A stretch of DNA of 64,000 nt from Arthrobacter methylotrophus (GTDB lineage Bacteria > Actinomycetota > Actinomycetes > Actinomycetales > Micrococcaceae). The notes under the pieces were generated by a model. It was not told the DNA's origin. It worked only from the letters and a program-made list of their open reading frames with translations, and searched no databases. Shown here piece by piece: positions 47,541 to 56,239 of this stretch (position 1 is its first letter; every line of letters starts with the position of its first letter). Both the position numbers and the translations under genes were made by a program. Location of the stretch: positions 2,914,001-2,978,000 of the forward strand of contig NZ_BAABED010000001.1 of assembly GCF_039539965.1 (NCBI RefSeq), read 5' to 3'.

Positions 47541-49178
47541 TCACATCCGGAAGAGGCCGAAGGAGGTTTCCGGCAGGGGTTGGCGGGACACAGTATCGAG
47601 GGCCATGCCCAGGACGCGCCGGGTGTCGGCCGGGTCGATGATCCCGTCGTCCCACAGCCGGGCGGTGGAGTAGTAGGGGCTGCCTTGGTCCTCGTATTGC
47701 TGTTTGATGGGGGCCTTGAAGGCTTCCTCGGCCTCGGCGGACCATTCCTCGCCGCGGGCCCCGTATTGATCCCGTTTGACGGTGGCCAGGACACTGGAGG
47801 CCTGGTTCCCGCCCATCACCGAAATCCGGCTGGCTGGCCACATCCACAGGAAGCGCGGCGAATAGGCCCGCCCGCACATCGAGTAGTTCCCGGCACCGAA
47901 GGAACCGCCGATCACCACCGTCAGCTTCGGCACGCGGGCGGTGGCGACGGCGGTGACCATCTTGGCACCGTTCTTGGCGATGCCACCCTGCTCGACGTCC
48001 TTGCCCACCATGAAGCCCGAGAGGTTCTGCAGGAAGACCAACGGGATGCCGCGCTGGTCGCAGAGCTCGATGAAGTGAGCGCCCTTGAGCGCGGACTCGC
48101 TGAACAGCACCCCGTTGTTGGCCACGATGCCCACCGGGTGGCCATGCAGCTTCGCGAAGCCGGTGACCAGGGTGGTGCCGTAGTTTTTCTTGAACTCGTG
48201 GAACCTGGAGCCGTCCACGAGCCGGGCGATGACTTCACGGACGTCGTACTGGGCATTGACGTCCGGGGGAACGGCACCATAGATCTCGCCCGGGTCCACC
48301 AGAGGCTCGACGGCGGTGTCCACGTCCCAGACGGGGGCCGCCGGCTTGGGCAGGGTGGAGACGATGTCGCGGACGATCTGCAGGGCATGCTCGTCGTTCT
48401 CGGCCAGGTGGTCCGTCACGCCCGAAATCCTTGAGTGGACATCGCCGCCGCCAAGCTCCTCCGCCGTGACGATCTCACCGATCGCGGCCTTCACCAACGG
48501 CGGACCACCCAGGAAAATAGTCCCCTGGTTCCGGACAATCACCGTCTCATCACTCATCGCCGGCACATAGGCACCCCCGGCGGTGCAGGAGCCCATCACC
48601 GAGGCAATCTGCGGGATCTTCGCCGCGGACAACTTCGCCTGGTTGAAGAAGATCCGGCCAAAGTGCTCCTTGTCCGGGAACACCTCGTCCTGCTTCGGCA
48701 GGAACGCACCCCCGGAATCCACCAGGTAGACGCACGGCAGCTTATTCTCCAAGGCAATTTCCTGCGCCCGGAGGTGCTTCTTCACCGTCATCGGGTAATA
48801 CGTCCCACCCTTGACCGTGGCGTCATTGGAGACCACCATCACCTGACGGCCGTGCACCAAACCGATCCCCGCAATGATCCCGGCGCCGGGCGAATCATCG
48901 TTGTACATCCCATTGGCCGCCAACGGCGCAATCTCCAAAAAGGGGCTTCCCTCGTCCAACAAGTAATTGATGCGCTCCCGCGGCAACAACTTCCCCCGCG
49001 CAACATGCCGCTCCCGCGACTTCTCCGGACCACCCAGAGCCGCCACGGAAAGCCGCTTCTTCAACTCTTGCACCAGGGACAGCTGCGCCTCCGCGTTGGC
49101 CGCGAACTGATCGCTGCTGGTATCCAGCTGGCTGACGAGTGTCTCCATCGACTGCGTCCCATCCCGGCCCATGGCCAT
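47541..49178 (-). CDS. accD1: Methylcrotonyl-CoA carboxylase beta (carboxyltransferase) subunit
   Basis: The 545-residue carboxyltransferase has [60 protein letters not shown] and [17 protein letters not shown], blocks characteristic of methylcrotonyl-CoA rather than propionyl-CoA carboxylases. With the biotin subunit it carboxylates 3-methylcrotonyl-CoA. It is first in the leftward leucine operon, under the putative TetR operators at 49181-49226. ATGs at 49178 and 49172 are both possible starts. Confidence 0.93.
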   Translation of the reverse strand: MAMGRDGTQSMETLVSQLDTSSDQFAANAEAQLSLVQELKKRLSVAALGGPEKSRERHVARGKLLPRERINYLLDEGSPFLEIAPLAANGMYNDDSPGAGIIAGIGLVHGRQVMVVSNDATVKGGTYYPMTVKKHLRAQEIALENKLPCVYLVDSGGAFLPKQDEVFPDKEHFGRIFFNQAKLSAAKIPQIASVMGSCTAGGAYVPAMSDETVIVRNQGTIFLGGPPLVKAAIGEIVTAEELGGGDVHSRISGVTDHLAENDEHALQIVRDIVSTLPKPAAPVWDVDTAVEPLVDPGEIYGAVPPDVNAQYDVREVIARLVDGSRFHEFKKNYGTTLVTGFAKLHGHPVGIVANNGVLFSESALKGAHFIELCDQRGIPLVFLQNLSGFMVGKDVEQGGIAKNGAKMVTAVATARVPKLTVVIGGSFGAGNYSMCGRAYSPRFLWMWPASRISVMGGNQASSVLATVKRDQYGARGEEWSAEAEEAFKAPIKQQYEDQGSPYYSTARLWDDGIIDPADTRRVLGMALDTVSRQPLPETSFGLFRM

Positions 49179-49180
49179 CT

Positions 49181-49226
49181 CAGTTAGTACCGCATAACTG
49201 GAATTTAGGTTAGTCTCTATTAACTG
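49181..49226. promoter_or_regulatory. Two related 20-bp inverted repeats (TetR operators)
   Basis: CAGTTAGTACCGCATAACTG (49181-49200) and AGGTTAGTCTCTATTAACTG (49207-49226) share GTTAGT-N6-TAACTG. They are 26 bp apart, in the gap between the divergent accD1 and TetR genes. This is the expected place for a repressor that controls both itself and the operon. Confidence 0.75.
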
Positions 49227-49301
49227 TGTTGTCCATCACCCCGGCACCGGACTTGGCTCGGTACCCGACGTGGAATTGGACGCTTGCAAAGAGGAGGAAT
49301 T

Positions 49302-49931
49302 GTGGCCACCTTCCCGGGGAGCCCCAAGCAGGACAGCCAGGCACCGACCCAAAGAAGCCAGGCCAAGGAAACACGGCGCAAAGCGCTTCTCGCCGCCGCG
49401 GCCGGGCTGTTCGCTGCAGATGGCTTCAACCGTGTGTCGCTGGAGGACCTGGGTGCCGCCGCAGGAGTCAGCGGGCCGGCCGTGTACCGGCACTTCTCCG
49501 GAAAACAGGCCGTCCTCGCCGAGCTGCTGCTGAGCGTCAGCCGCAATCTGCTCGACGGCGGCCATACCGTGGTATCCGAAGCCTCCGACGCCCAGTCCGC
49601 ATTGCGCGGACTCGTGGAATTCCATGTTGACTTCGCCCTCAGCAATCCCGATGTCATCAGGGTCCAGGACCGCGACTTCAGCAACCTCAGCGCATCCGAC
49701 CAAGCCGAAGTCCGCACCCTCCAGCGCAACTACGTGGAACTGTGGGTGGGTGTGCTTGGCGAACTTCATCCAGACGCCGATCCCGGAGAGCTACGGGTCC
49801 GGGCCCACGCTGCCTTCGGCTTGATCAACTCGACCCCCCACTCGGTCCGGCATCACGGGCGCCGCATGGCGGTTAAAAGCGCCAGGCCCATCCTCGAACG
49901 CATGGCTCTGGCAGCCCTCACGGCTAACTAG
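49302..49931 (+). CDS. TetR-family regulator of leucine catabolism
   Basis: The 209-residue regulator has the HTH in RKALLAAAAGLFAADGFNRV and LEDLGAAAGVSGPAVYRHFS, and a C-terminal domain with LVEFHVDFALSNPDVIRVQD. GTG at 49302 has GAGGAGG four bases upstream; the TTG start six codons earlier is unlikely. It is divergent from the accD1 operon, as Rv2506 is in mycobacteria, and probably senses an acyl-CoA. Its stop lies four bases before palindrome B. Confidence 0.93.
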   Translation: MATFPGSPKQDSQAPTQRSQAKETRRKALLAAAAGLFAADGFNRVSLEDLGAAAGVSGPAVYRHFSGKQAVLAELLLSVSRNLLDGGHTVVSEASDAQSALRGLVEFHVDFALSNPDVIRVQDRDFSNLSASDQAEVRTLQRNYVELWVGVLGELHPDADPGELRVRAHAAFGLINSTPHSVRHHGRRMAVKSARPILERMALAALTAN

Positions 49932-49934
49932 AGG

Positions 49935-50000
49935 CCCAACTAACTCGCAGTTGTTGTCGTTTTGAGGGCTCATAACGACAACAACTGCGAGTTAGTTGGG
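49935..50000. repeat. 66-bp palindrome, family member B
   Basis: CCCAACTAACTCGCAGTTGT begins a 27-base arm (49935-49961) exactly complementary to 49974-50000. The inner TGAG/CTCA pairs add to it, with one T-T mismatch. Compared with member A at 34729, three arm positions differ and all three are compensated on the other arm. It lies between the convergent TetR and E2 genes, probably as a bidirectional terminator. Confidence 0.9.
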
Positions 50001-50007
50001 TATGGGA

Positions 50008-51426
50008 CTAGATCATGGTCATGACTGCTGCCGGGTCAGACAGAATCGCGCCCAGGTCGGCCAGGAATTTCGAGCCTTGTTCGCCGTCCACCAGCCGGTG
50101 GTCGAAAGCCAGGCTGAGCGACATCACCTGGCGCACCGCGAGTTCGTCGTTGTGCACCCAGGGAGCTTTGCGCACCGATCCCAGTGCCACGATGGCAGCC
50201 TCGCCCGGGTTCAGGATGGGGGTTCCGGCATCGATCCCGAAGACACCGATGTTCGTGATCGAGATGGTCCCGCCCGCCAGATCTGCCGGAGAGGTCCTGC
50301 CGGAACGCGCCGTGTCCGTGAGCTCGGACAGCGCCGTGGAAAGCTCCAGCAGCGTCATCTTGTCCGCATCCTTGATGTTCGGAACCGTCAGGCCCCGCGG
50401 CGTGGCTGCCGCGATGCCCAGGTTCACGTAGTTGAACTGCACGATCTCCTGTGCTGCGTCGTCCCATCGCGAGTTCAGGCTCGGGTTCCTGCGCAGGGAA
50501 ATCAGGACTGCCTTGGCCGCGAGCGTCAACGGCGTGAGCTTGTAACCGGCGAACTCCCGGCTGGTCTTCAGCCTCGTCAGGAGCTCCATAGTGGGCGTGA
50601 CATCGACAGTCAGGAACTCCGTCACATGCGGCGCCGTGAACGCACTCTGCACCATGGCAGCGGCCGTGAACTTGCGGACTCCCTTGATGGGAGTACGGGT
50701 CTCGCGTTCACCGGGCACGCCCGCGTAGATCGGGGCGGGCGCCGGGGTGACCGCAGACACAGAGACTTGCCTCTGGTCCACAGCGGCGAACTCCTGGACA
50801 TCGGAACGGGTGATGAGCCCTCCCGACCCGGTCCCCTTGACCATCTCAAGGTCAATTCCGAGGTCCCTTGCCAGTTTGCGGACCGGAGGCGTGGATCGCG
50901 GACGTTCCTGTTCCGCCGTCGGCTCGCTTGGAACAGCCACTGGCACTTGGACAGGCTGCTCGGCGAGCGGTTCGTTCACGGGCTCGTGTTCGGTCACGCC
51001 TCCGTCAAAGTTCCGTTGGCGCCGGGCCGGGCGTCCGGACTTTTCGACGACGGCTCCGTAACCCACCAGGTTTGGCTCACGCTTGGCCAAGGCCTTTTCA
51101 AAGTCGGACGCCCCTTCGGAGTCGGACGCCCCGGGAGTGCCGGCATCGGAACCACCGGAAGGTGAGTCACCGGCGTCGTCGACTTCAAAGGAAACGATTG
51201 GCTTGCCGACCTCTACCACCGAACCGGCTTGTTCGTGTAAGGCCGCAACGGTTCCGGCGAAGGGTGAGGGCAACTCCACCACGGCCTTGGCCGTCTCGAC
51301 CTCGGCAATGACCTGGTTCAAGGTCACGGTATCCCCCACCGCAACCTTCCAGCTCAGAATTTCCGACTCTGTGAGTCCTTCGCCGAGGTCAGGAAGCCTG
51401 AATTCCTTGATCATGGTGGCGCTCAT
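50008..51426 (-). CDS. bkdC: Branched-chain 2-oxoacid dehydrogenase E2 (dihydrolipoamide acyltransferase)
   Basis: The 472-residue E2 has a lipoyl domain (IAEVETAKAVVELPSPFAG, Lys47 lipoylated), a linker, an E1/E3-binding domain (TPPVRKLARDLGIDLEMVKG) and the catalytic domain ending SLAFDHRLVDGEQGSKF (His443). It transfers the acyl group to CoA. The ATG at 51426 overlaps the E1beta stop by four bases. No E3 (lipoamide dehydrogenase) gene is in the window; a shared one must be used. Confidence 0.93.
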   Translation of the reverse strand: MSATMIKEFRLPDLGEGLTESEILSWKVAVGDTVTLNQVIAEVETAKAVVELPSPFAGTVAALHEQAGSVVEVGKPIVSFEVDDAGDSPSGGSDAGTPGASDSEGASDFEKALAKREPNLVGYGAVVEKSGRPARRQRNFDGGVTEHEPVNEPLAEQPVQVPVAVPSEPTAEQERPRSTPPVRKLARDLGIDLEMVKGTGSGGLITRSDVQEFAAVDQRQVSVSAVTPAPAPIYAGVPGERETRTPIKGVRKFTAAAMVQSAFTAPHVTEFLTVDVTPTMELLTRLKTSREFAGYKLTPLTLAAKAVLISLRRNPSLNSRWDDAAQEIVQFNYVNLGIAAATPRGLTVPNIKDADKMTLLELSTALSELTDTARSGRTSPADLAGGTISITNIGVFGIDAGTPILNPGEAAIVALGSVRKAPWVHNDELAVRQVMSLSLAFDHRLVDGEQGSKFLADLGAILSDPAAVMTMI

Positions 51427-52433
51427 CCTTCCAGGCCGCTCAGGGAGTTGCCGCGGCCAAGAGCCCGGTCCACGCCGTCAAGAATCCTGTCCAGATCCGG
51501 CAGATGGTGCATTTCGAGCTTTGAGTACGGGTACGGAATGTCGAATCCGGTGATCCGGACCGGCGCCGATTCAAGGTAGTTGAAGCAGCGTTCGGTGATG
51601 CTGGCGGCGATTTCCGCTCCAAGACCGCCTGACTGTGCAGCCTCATGGGTGATGACCAGCCTGCCGGTCTTACGGACGGAGGCTTCCACTACCGGGAAGT
51701 CGATCGGCGCGAGGGAGCGCAGGTCGATAACCTCCACGGAGATGCCTTCATCGGCGGCAGCCATGGCGGCGTCGCCCGCGGTTTTCACGAGCGGGCCGTA
51801 CGTCACCAGCGTGACATCGCTTCCGGTGGTGACCACCCTGGCCTTTTCCATGGGAAGTGCCGTCAAAAGATCCGCGGTCTCATCGACTTCACCCTTGTCG
51901 TGGTAGCGGCGCTTGGGCTCGAAATACAGCACGGGATCGTCCGAGGCGATGGCTTGCTGGATCATGGTGTAGGCGTCCTGCGGATTAGAGACGCTGATGA
52001 CGCGCAATCCCGAGGTGTGGGTGAAGTAGGCCTCCGGGGATTCGGAGTGATGCTCCGGTGAACCGATTCCCCCGCCGAAAGGAACGCGGATGGTGATCGG
52101 CATCTTGACGCGGCCCTGGGTCCGGTAGTGCATCTTCGCAACCTGGCTGACGATCTGGTCGAACGCCGGGTAGATGAAGCCGTCGAATTGGATTTCGCAC
52201 ACCGGACGATAACCACGGTAGGCCAGGCCGACGGCGGTCCCGATGATCGCGGATTCGGCCAAGGGGGTGTCAACTACGCGGTGTTTCCCGAAGTCCTTCT
52301 GGAGGCCGTCGGTCACGCGGAAAACGCCACCGAGTGAGCCGATGTCTTCACCCATGAGGACAACTTTGGGATCGTTTTCGAGGGCCTTGCGCAGGCCGGC
52401 GTTGATGGCGCGGGCGAATGTCAGCTTGCTCAT
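51423..52433 (-). CDS. bkdB: Branched-chain 2-oxoacid dehydrogenase E1 beta
   Basis: The 336-residue subunit starts MSKLTFARAINAGLRKALEN and contains VVLMGEDIGSLGGVFRVTDG, VDTPLAESAIIGTAVGLAYR, IRVPFGGGIGSPEHHSESPE and GRLVITHEAAQSGGLGAEIA, typical of E1beta. It completes the thiamine-diphosphate site with E1alpha, whose stop overlaps its start by one base. Confidence 0.96.
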   Translation of the reverse strand: MSKLTFARAINAGLRKALENDPKVVLMGEDIGSLGGVFRVTDGLQKDFGKHRVVDTPLAESAIIGTAVGLAYRGYRPVCEIQFDGFIYPAFDQIVSQVAKMHYRTQGRVKMPITIRVPFGGGIGSPEHHSESPEAYFTHTSGLRVISVSNPQDAYTMIQQAIASDDPVLYFEPKRRYHDKGEVDETADLLTALPMEKARVVTTGSDVTLVTYGPLVKTAGDAAMAAADEGISVEVIDLRSLAPIDFPVVEASVRKTGRLVITHEAAQSGGLGAEIAASITERCFNYLESAPVRITGFDIPYPYSKLEMHHLPDLDRILDGVDRALGRGNSLSGLEG

Positions 52434-53611
52434 CAGAGTGCCCCTTCCTGGGTGGATCCGCTGAAGCTTTCCAGATATCGGGAGTAGTGGTCCTTCTGGC
52501 GTTCGATCCAGGAGTTGGGCGTGCTGTAGACGTGGTTGAAAAGGTCTAGCGGGGCAGGATCCGGCATGTTGATGACGCCTGCCCGCAGCTCCCTCGCCAC
52601 CTCGTCGGCTTTGGCCTGGGTCTTGGCTTCGACCTCTTCCGTCAGCAGTCCTTTGTTGCGAAGGAGCGTCTGGAGGCGGGCAATCGGATCCTTGGCCGCC
52701 CAGTCTTCAAGCTCGTTGGCGTCGCGGTAGCGGGTGGGATCGTCCGCCGTCGTGTGCGGGCCCATGCGATAGGTCACCGCTTCGATGAAGGTTGGCCCGC
52801 CGCCCTTGCGCGCCCGGTCCAGTGCAATGCGGGTGACCGCCAAGACGGCCAGGACGTCGTTTCCGTCGACACGCATGCTGGGGATTCCAAAGCCCGAGGC
52901 ACGATCGGCGATCTGGATGTGGGACTGGATCCGGACGGGTTCGGAGATGGCCCAGTGGTTGTTCTGGCAAATGAAGACCACGGGCACTTGGAAGCTTGCG
53001 GCGAAGACCATCGCCTCGTTGACGTCGCCCTCGCTCGTGGCGCCATCACCGAAGTACGCAACCGCAACGGAGTCGGCGCCATCGTGCTGGATGCCCATGG
53101 CGTAGCCGGTCGCGTGCAATGACTGCGAGCCGATGATGATTTGCTGGGTGGCGATGTTGTGGCGGTACGGGTCCCAGCCGGAGGAAGCGTTACCTCGCCA
53201 GGCACGGACCAGGTCCGTTGCCTCGACACCGCGGCAGTAGGCCACGCCGTTGTCCCGATAGCTGGGGAAGACGAAGTCGTCATCCCGGAGGGCCCTGCCC
53301 GAACCGATCTGCGATGCTTCCTGGCCCAGCAGTGGCGGCCACAAGGCCAACTCCCCCTGACGCTGCAAGGCCGTGGCCTCGGCGTCGATGCGGCGGATGA
53401 CCGTCATGTCCTCATACAGCGAGCACAGTTGCTCGTCCGTGACATCACTGACCCAGAGATCAAACTCCGGGTGGCTGATGCGTTCCCCCTCTGGGGAAAT
53501 CAGTTGGACCAGGTTCCCGCCGGTCCGACGAGGGTTTTCTGCACTGATTCCGGGATTCGGAGCCTTGTAGGCGTCCTGGCCGACTTCGTCCGTCAACACA
53601 GTTGATCGCAC
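52433..53611 (-). CDS. bkdA: Branched-chain 2-oxoacid dehydrogenase E1 alpha
   Basis: The 392-residue subunit has the thiamine-diphosphate motif VAYFGDGATSEGDVNEAMVF to CQNNHW, LGQEASQIGSGRAL, and the phosphorylation-loop-like YRMGPHTTADDPTRYR. It decarboxylates the 2-oxoacids from leucine, isoleucine and valine. The N-terminus is long; the start may be GTG at 53611 or at 53599. Together with the lrp gene it flanks a palindromic operator. Confidence 0.94.
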   Translation of the reverse strand: MRSTVLTDEVGQDAYKAPNPGISAENPRRTGGNLVQLISPEGERISHPEFDLWVSDVTDEQLCSLYEDMTVIRRIDAEATALQRQGELALWPPLLGQEASQIGSGRALRDDDFVFPSYRDNGVAYCRGVEATDLVRAWRGNASSGWDPYRHNIATQQIIIGSQSLHATGYAMGIQHDGADSVAVAYFGDGATSEGDVNEAMVFAASFQVPVVFICQNNHWAISEPVRIQSHIQIADRASGFGIPSMRVDGNDVLAVLAVTRIALDRARKGGGPTFIEAVTYRMGPHTTADDPTRYRDANELEDWAAKDPIARLQTLLRNKGLLTEEVEAKTQAKADEVARELRAGVINMPDPAPLDLFNHVYSTPNSWIERQKDHYSRYLESFSGSTQEGAL

Positions 53612-53691
53612 CTTTCAGCTCGTGCTCGCAGGCCGAGGGTGGACTTGTGATCCAGCCGTGGGCCAGCACCCGGGCGTCGTCGCCTAGATTA

Positions 53692-53711
53692 ATTGTGACC
53701 CTACTCACAAT
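53692..53711. promoter_or_regulatory. Palindrome between bkdA and lrp
   Basis: ATTGTGA-CCCTAC-TCACAAT is a perfect 7-bp-arm inverted repeat, 80 bp before bkdA and 82 bp before lrp. It is a good candidate for an Lrp (BkdR-type) site controlling both genes. The lrp ATG is eight bases past TAACGT, a possible -10 of a leaderless mRNA. Confidence 0.6.
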
Positions 53712-53793
53712 GCTCATTGGGTACAACCACCGTCGAAAATTCTGCGCATTCTGCCCTATCTGACTCGCTCTTACCGTGCTAACGTTGCGCATT

Positions 53794-54273
53794 ATGCAAG
53801 CTTTGGATGGCACTGACACTCGCCTGCTTTCGGCCATGGCGAAGGACCCCCGCGGCACCGTGGTGGCCTTGGCACAGAAGCTGGGACTATCGCGAAATAC
53901 GGTTCAGGCCCGGATGGCCCAGCTGGAGAAGAAACATGCGTTCCTCTCCTTCGAACGGCGCATCAATCCGGCCGCCCTCGGCTACCCGCTCATGGCGTTC
54001 ATCTCCGTGCATGTGCAACAGCAAAAGCTCGGGCAGTTGGCCGCAGACCTCGCTGAAATCCCGGAAATCCTGGAGGGCTACGGGCTGACCGGATCGGCTG
54101 ACCTCCTGCTGCGCGTGGTAGCGCTCGACGCCGAGGATCTGTTCCGTGTCAACGGCAAGATCCTTGCGTGCGATGGAGTGGAACGAACCGACACCGCCAT
54201 GTCGATGGGCGAATTGATTCCCTTCCGGGTGCAACCGCTGTTGAACCGAAGTACCAAGAAGGCAATGGCTTGA
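53794..54273 (+). CDS. Lrp/AsnC-family regulator (BkdR-like)
   Basis: The 159-residue protein begins MQALDGTDTRLLSAMAKDPR and has the HTH VVALAQKLGLSRNTVQARMA and the C-terminal RAM domain (IPEILEGYGLTGSADLLLRV). It is divergent from the bkd operon, where BkdR-type Lrp regulators that respond to branched-chain amino acids are usually found. The ATG at 53794 is preferred over a GTG six codons earlier. Confidence 0.93.
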   Translation: MQALDGTDTRLLSAMAKDPRGTVVALAQKLGLSRNTVQARMAQLEKKHAFLSFERRINPAALGYPLMAFISVHVQQQKLGQLAADLAEIPEILEGYGLTGSADLLLRVVALDAEDLFRVNGKILACDGVERTDTAMSMGELIPFRVQPLLNRSTKKAMA

Positions 54274-54441
54274 CGCCATCCGTCGTCAGTCCCAATCTGC
54301 CGCCGACGCCGACGCCGAAAAAAATTCGTGCCCTCCCACCCATCCATTTCCCCTCGTGGTCCGAATATCTGGTTGAGAGCCCCGTCCGGGGTTTCGAACA
54401 CAGGCCGGATGCAAACCCGGCCATACCGGAAGGTTTGGACC

Positions 54442-54855
54442 ATGCGCACTTCGCCCAACCGCCTGATCGCCACCGTCTTTGGAGCCGTCTACCTGCTCGT
54501 GGGTGTCATTGGATTCTTCGTCGCCTCGGGAATCGGATTCTTCGCTACCGAGGGTGCCAATCTGATCATCTTTGCGGTAAATCCCCTGCACAACATCATC
54601 CACCTCGCCATCGGCGCAGCTTTGCTGTATGCCGGGATGAACAGCGCCGCCCTGTCCAAGGCCGTGAACTCGACCGTGGGCGGCGTCTACCTGCTGGTTG
54701 GTATCCTCGGGCTGTTCCTCGTCGGCTCGGCCCTGAATATCATTGCCCTTAACGGCGCAGACAACGTGCTGCACCTGGCCAGCGCAGTGGTGCTGCTCGG
54801 CGTCGGCCTCTCGCAGGACAAGGTTCCGGCAAACACCGCCAGGGCCCACGTCTAG
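54442..54855 (+). CDS. DUF4383 membrane protein
   Basis: The 137-residue protein starts MRTSPNRLIATVFGAVYLLV, after GGAAGG with eight bases spacing. It has four helices and the DUF4383 repeats VFGAVYLLVGVIGFF, NPLHNIIHLAIGAALLYAGM and HLASAVVLLGVGL. The function is unknown. It precedes a second small membrane protein by 28 bp. Confidence 0.88.
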   Translation: MRTSPNRLIATVFGAVYLLVGVIGFFVASGIGFFATEGANLIIFAVNPLHNIIHLAIGAALLYAGMNSAALSKAVNSTVGGVYLLVGILGLFLVGSALNIIALNGADNVLHLASAVVLLGVGLSQDKVPANTARAHV

Positions 54856-54883
54856 GAGAATCTGAACCCGGAAGGAGCCGTCC

Positions 54884-55462
54884 GTGTCAGCTCAAGCTGC
54901 GACGTCCGTGGGAGCTACGGCTGGGGCGTCCGTCACCCTGTTTTCGTGTTTCGCGGGAATGGGGGCGGGCCTCGTGGAGCTTTCGATCGCATCAAGCTAC
55001 ATTTCGAGCCGGGGATCGCTCATGTGGGCGGGCGGCATCTTTGCGGTCTGGGGCCTGGCGCTGCTCGCCAGCTCGATTGCCAGTCTCCAACGGGGGCGGC
55101 TCCGGTTCCGTAAACCGACAACCGTAGGCCTCTTCGTGGCCGTGCTCGTGCACGTCGCCGTGCTCGTGGCAGGTATTGTCCAAGGAGTACTCGACGGCGG
55201 CCATCTGGCAGCCCTTTTCCTGGTCCTCATGGCACTGGGATCCTCTGCGTGGCTCGCCCGAAGGTTCCGCGACGACGGCGGTGGAGACGACGACGGCGGA
55301 ACGGCGACGGCGCCCCCACGGACGGGTGCGCTCTTGGCGGCTGCCTTCGCCGCCGCCGTCGTTGTCGCAACAGTGACGACGCCGGGACTCGCCGCTTCGG
55401 TGGCCGGTCAGCATGCTGTCCCGCATGGAGGGCATTCCCTGCCAAGCGGCCACAACCACTAG
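54884..55462 (+). CDS. Small membrane protein with His-rich C-terminus
   Basis: The 192-residue protein (GTG start) has four hydrophobic helices, a Gly/Asp-rich loop (FRDDGGGDDDGGTA) and a tail ending GQHAVPHGGHSLPSGHNH. The tail histidines and the acidic loop could bind metal, an inference only. It is probably co-transcribed with the DUF4383 gene. No family is recognised. Confidence 0.8.
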   Translation: MSAQAATSVGATAGASVTLFSCFAGMGAGLVELSIASSYISSRGSLMWAGGIFAVWGLALLASSIASLQRGRLRFRKPTTVGLFVAVLVHVAVLVAGIVQGVLDGGHLAALFLVLMALGSSAWLARRFRDDGGGDDDGGTATAPPRTGALLAAAFAAAVVVATVTTPGLAASVAGQHAVPHGGHSLPSGHNH

Positions 55463-55520
55463 ACGTCCCCAGCGACAGTTGCGGCGAGAATCCCTCCCGT
55501 TCCAATATTAATTCCCGGAT

Positions 55521-55618
55521 GCTCGCTCAGCTATGAAGCCAAAAGACGGAACCCTCCTGCAGATCTGTGAATTGATCTGCAGGAGGGTTCCTCCCTTTGG
55601 CCGTATTTATGAGCGAGC
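55521..55618. terminator. Three-tier hairpin between convergent genes
   Basis: The core is an 18-bp perfect stem (55548-55565 with 55574-55591, loop TGTGAATT). Outside it, GCCAAAAG (55538) pairs with CTTTGGC (55595-55601), and the outermost GCTCGCTCA (55521-55529) pairs with TGAGCGAGC (55610-55618). It separates a rightward membrane gene from the leftward DivIVA gene and probably stops transcription from both sides. Confidence 0.85.
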
Positions 55619-55633
55619 GTTGGCTGTCTTTAC

Positions 55634-56218
55634 TTAGTCGATCGCCGCCATGAGTTCGACAACCCGGTCCAGGAAGGCGTCAACCTGTGCCTCTTCGTAG
55701 CCGTCGTGCCCCTTGGCCGCAGAGAACGAAGCACGGCGGACACTATCGACACTCAGTGGTTTGTCGTTTTCGAGGTAACCGATAAGGGAAAGGCACAAGG
55801 CATCAACCTCGGCGATGTTGTAGCTACGCGCTCGCTTTTTCTCCGGCCGGCGGAAGCGTTCGCCGTCCGGCCGGTGCAAGCGGCCGCGCAAAACCCCGGA
55901 AAGTTTGCCGATTTTGAGCAGCCAGGCCTCCTCGCCTTCGGCGGCTATCAGCTCATCACGTTCACGGCGGGCAAAAGCGTCTTCGAGGCGGTCCAGCGCG
56001 GCGTCCACAGCAGCAGCGTCATAGCCGCCCTTGACGGGATCGAAAGAAACAGAACGGACATCGTTGCTGCCGATCTTCTCCGAGGTCTCGGCCTTGTTTT
56101 CGAACGACAGCCGGGCGAGCTGGAAGAACTGGTCAACTTGCTTTGCGTTGTAGCCGTATTTGCTATGCTCCACACGCTCAAATGCTGCGGGGATCTGGCG
56201 ACGAATGTCCACTGCCAC
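55634..56218 (-). CDS. DivIVA domain-containing protein
   Basis: The 194-residue cytosolic protein contains three DivIVA-like F-x5-GY-x4-VD-x-F units: VEHSKYGYNAKQVDQFFQLA, VSFDPVKGGYDAAAVDAALD and AAKGHDGYEEAQVDAFLDRV. It probably binds membranes or partners in division or polar growth, but differs from full-length Wag31. GTG start. It is 22 bp upstream of the stop of cdsA in the same direction. Confidence 0.88.
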   Translation of the reverse strand: MAVDIRRQIPAAFERVEHSKYGYNAKQVDQFFQLARLSFENKAETSEKIGSNDVRSVSFDPVKGGYDAAAVDAALDRLEDAFARRERDELIAAEGEEAWLLKIGKLSGVLRGRLHRPDGERFRRPEKKRARSYNIAEVDALCLSLIGYLENDKPLSVDSVRRASFSAAKGHDGYEEAQVDAFLDRVVELMAAID

Positions 56219-56239
56219 TGCTTTCCTTCTGGGTGGTTG

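Noticed and set aside
47537..47794. N-terminal extension of the biotin carboxylase frame
   Set aside because: It overlaps the end of accD1, whose sequence is certain, and shows no family similarity.
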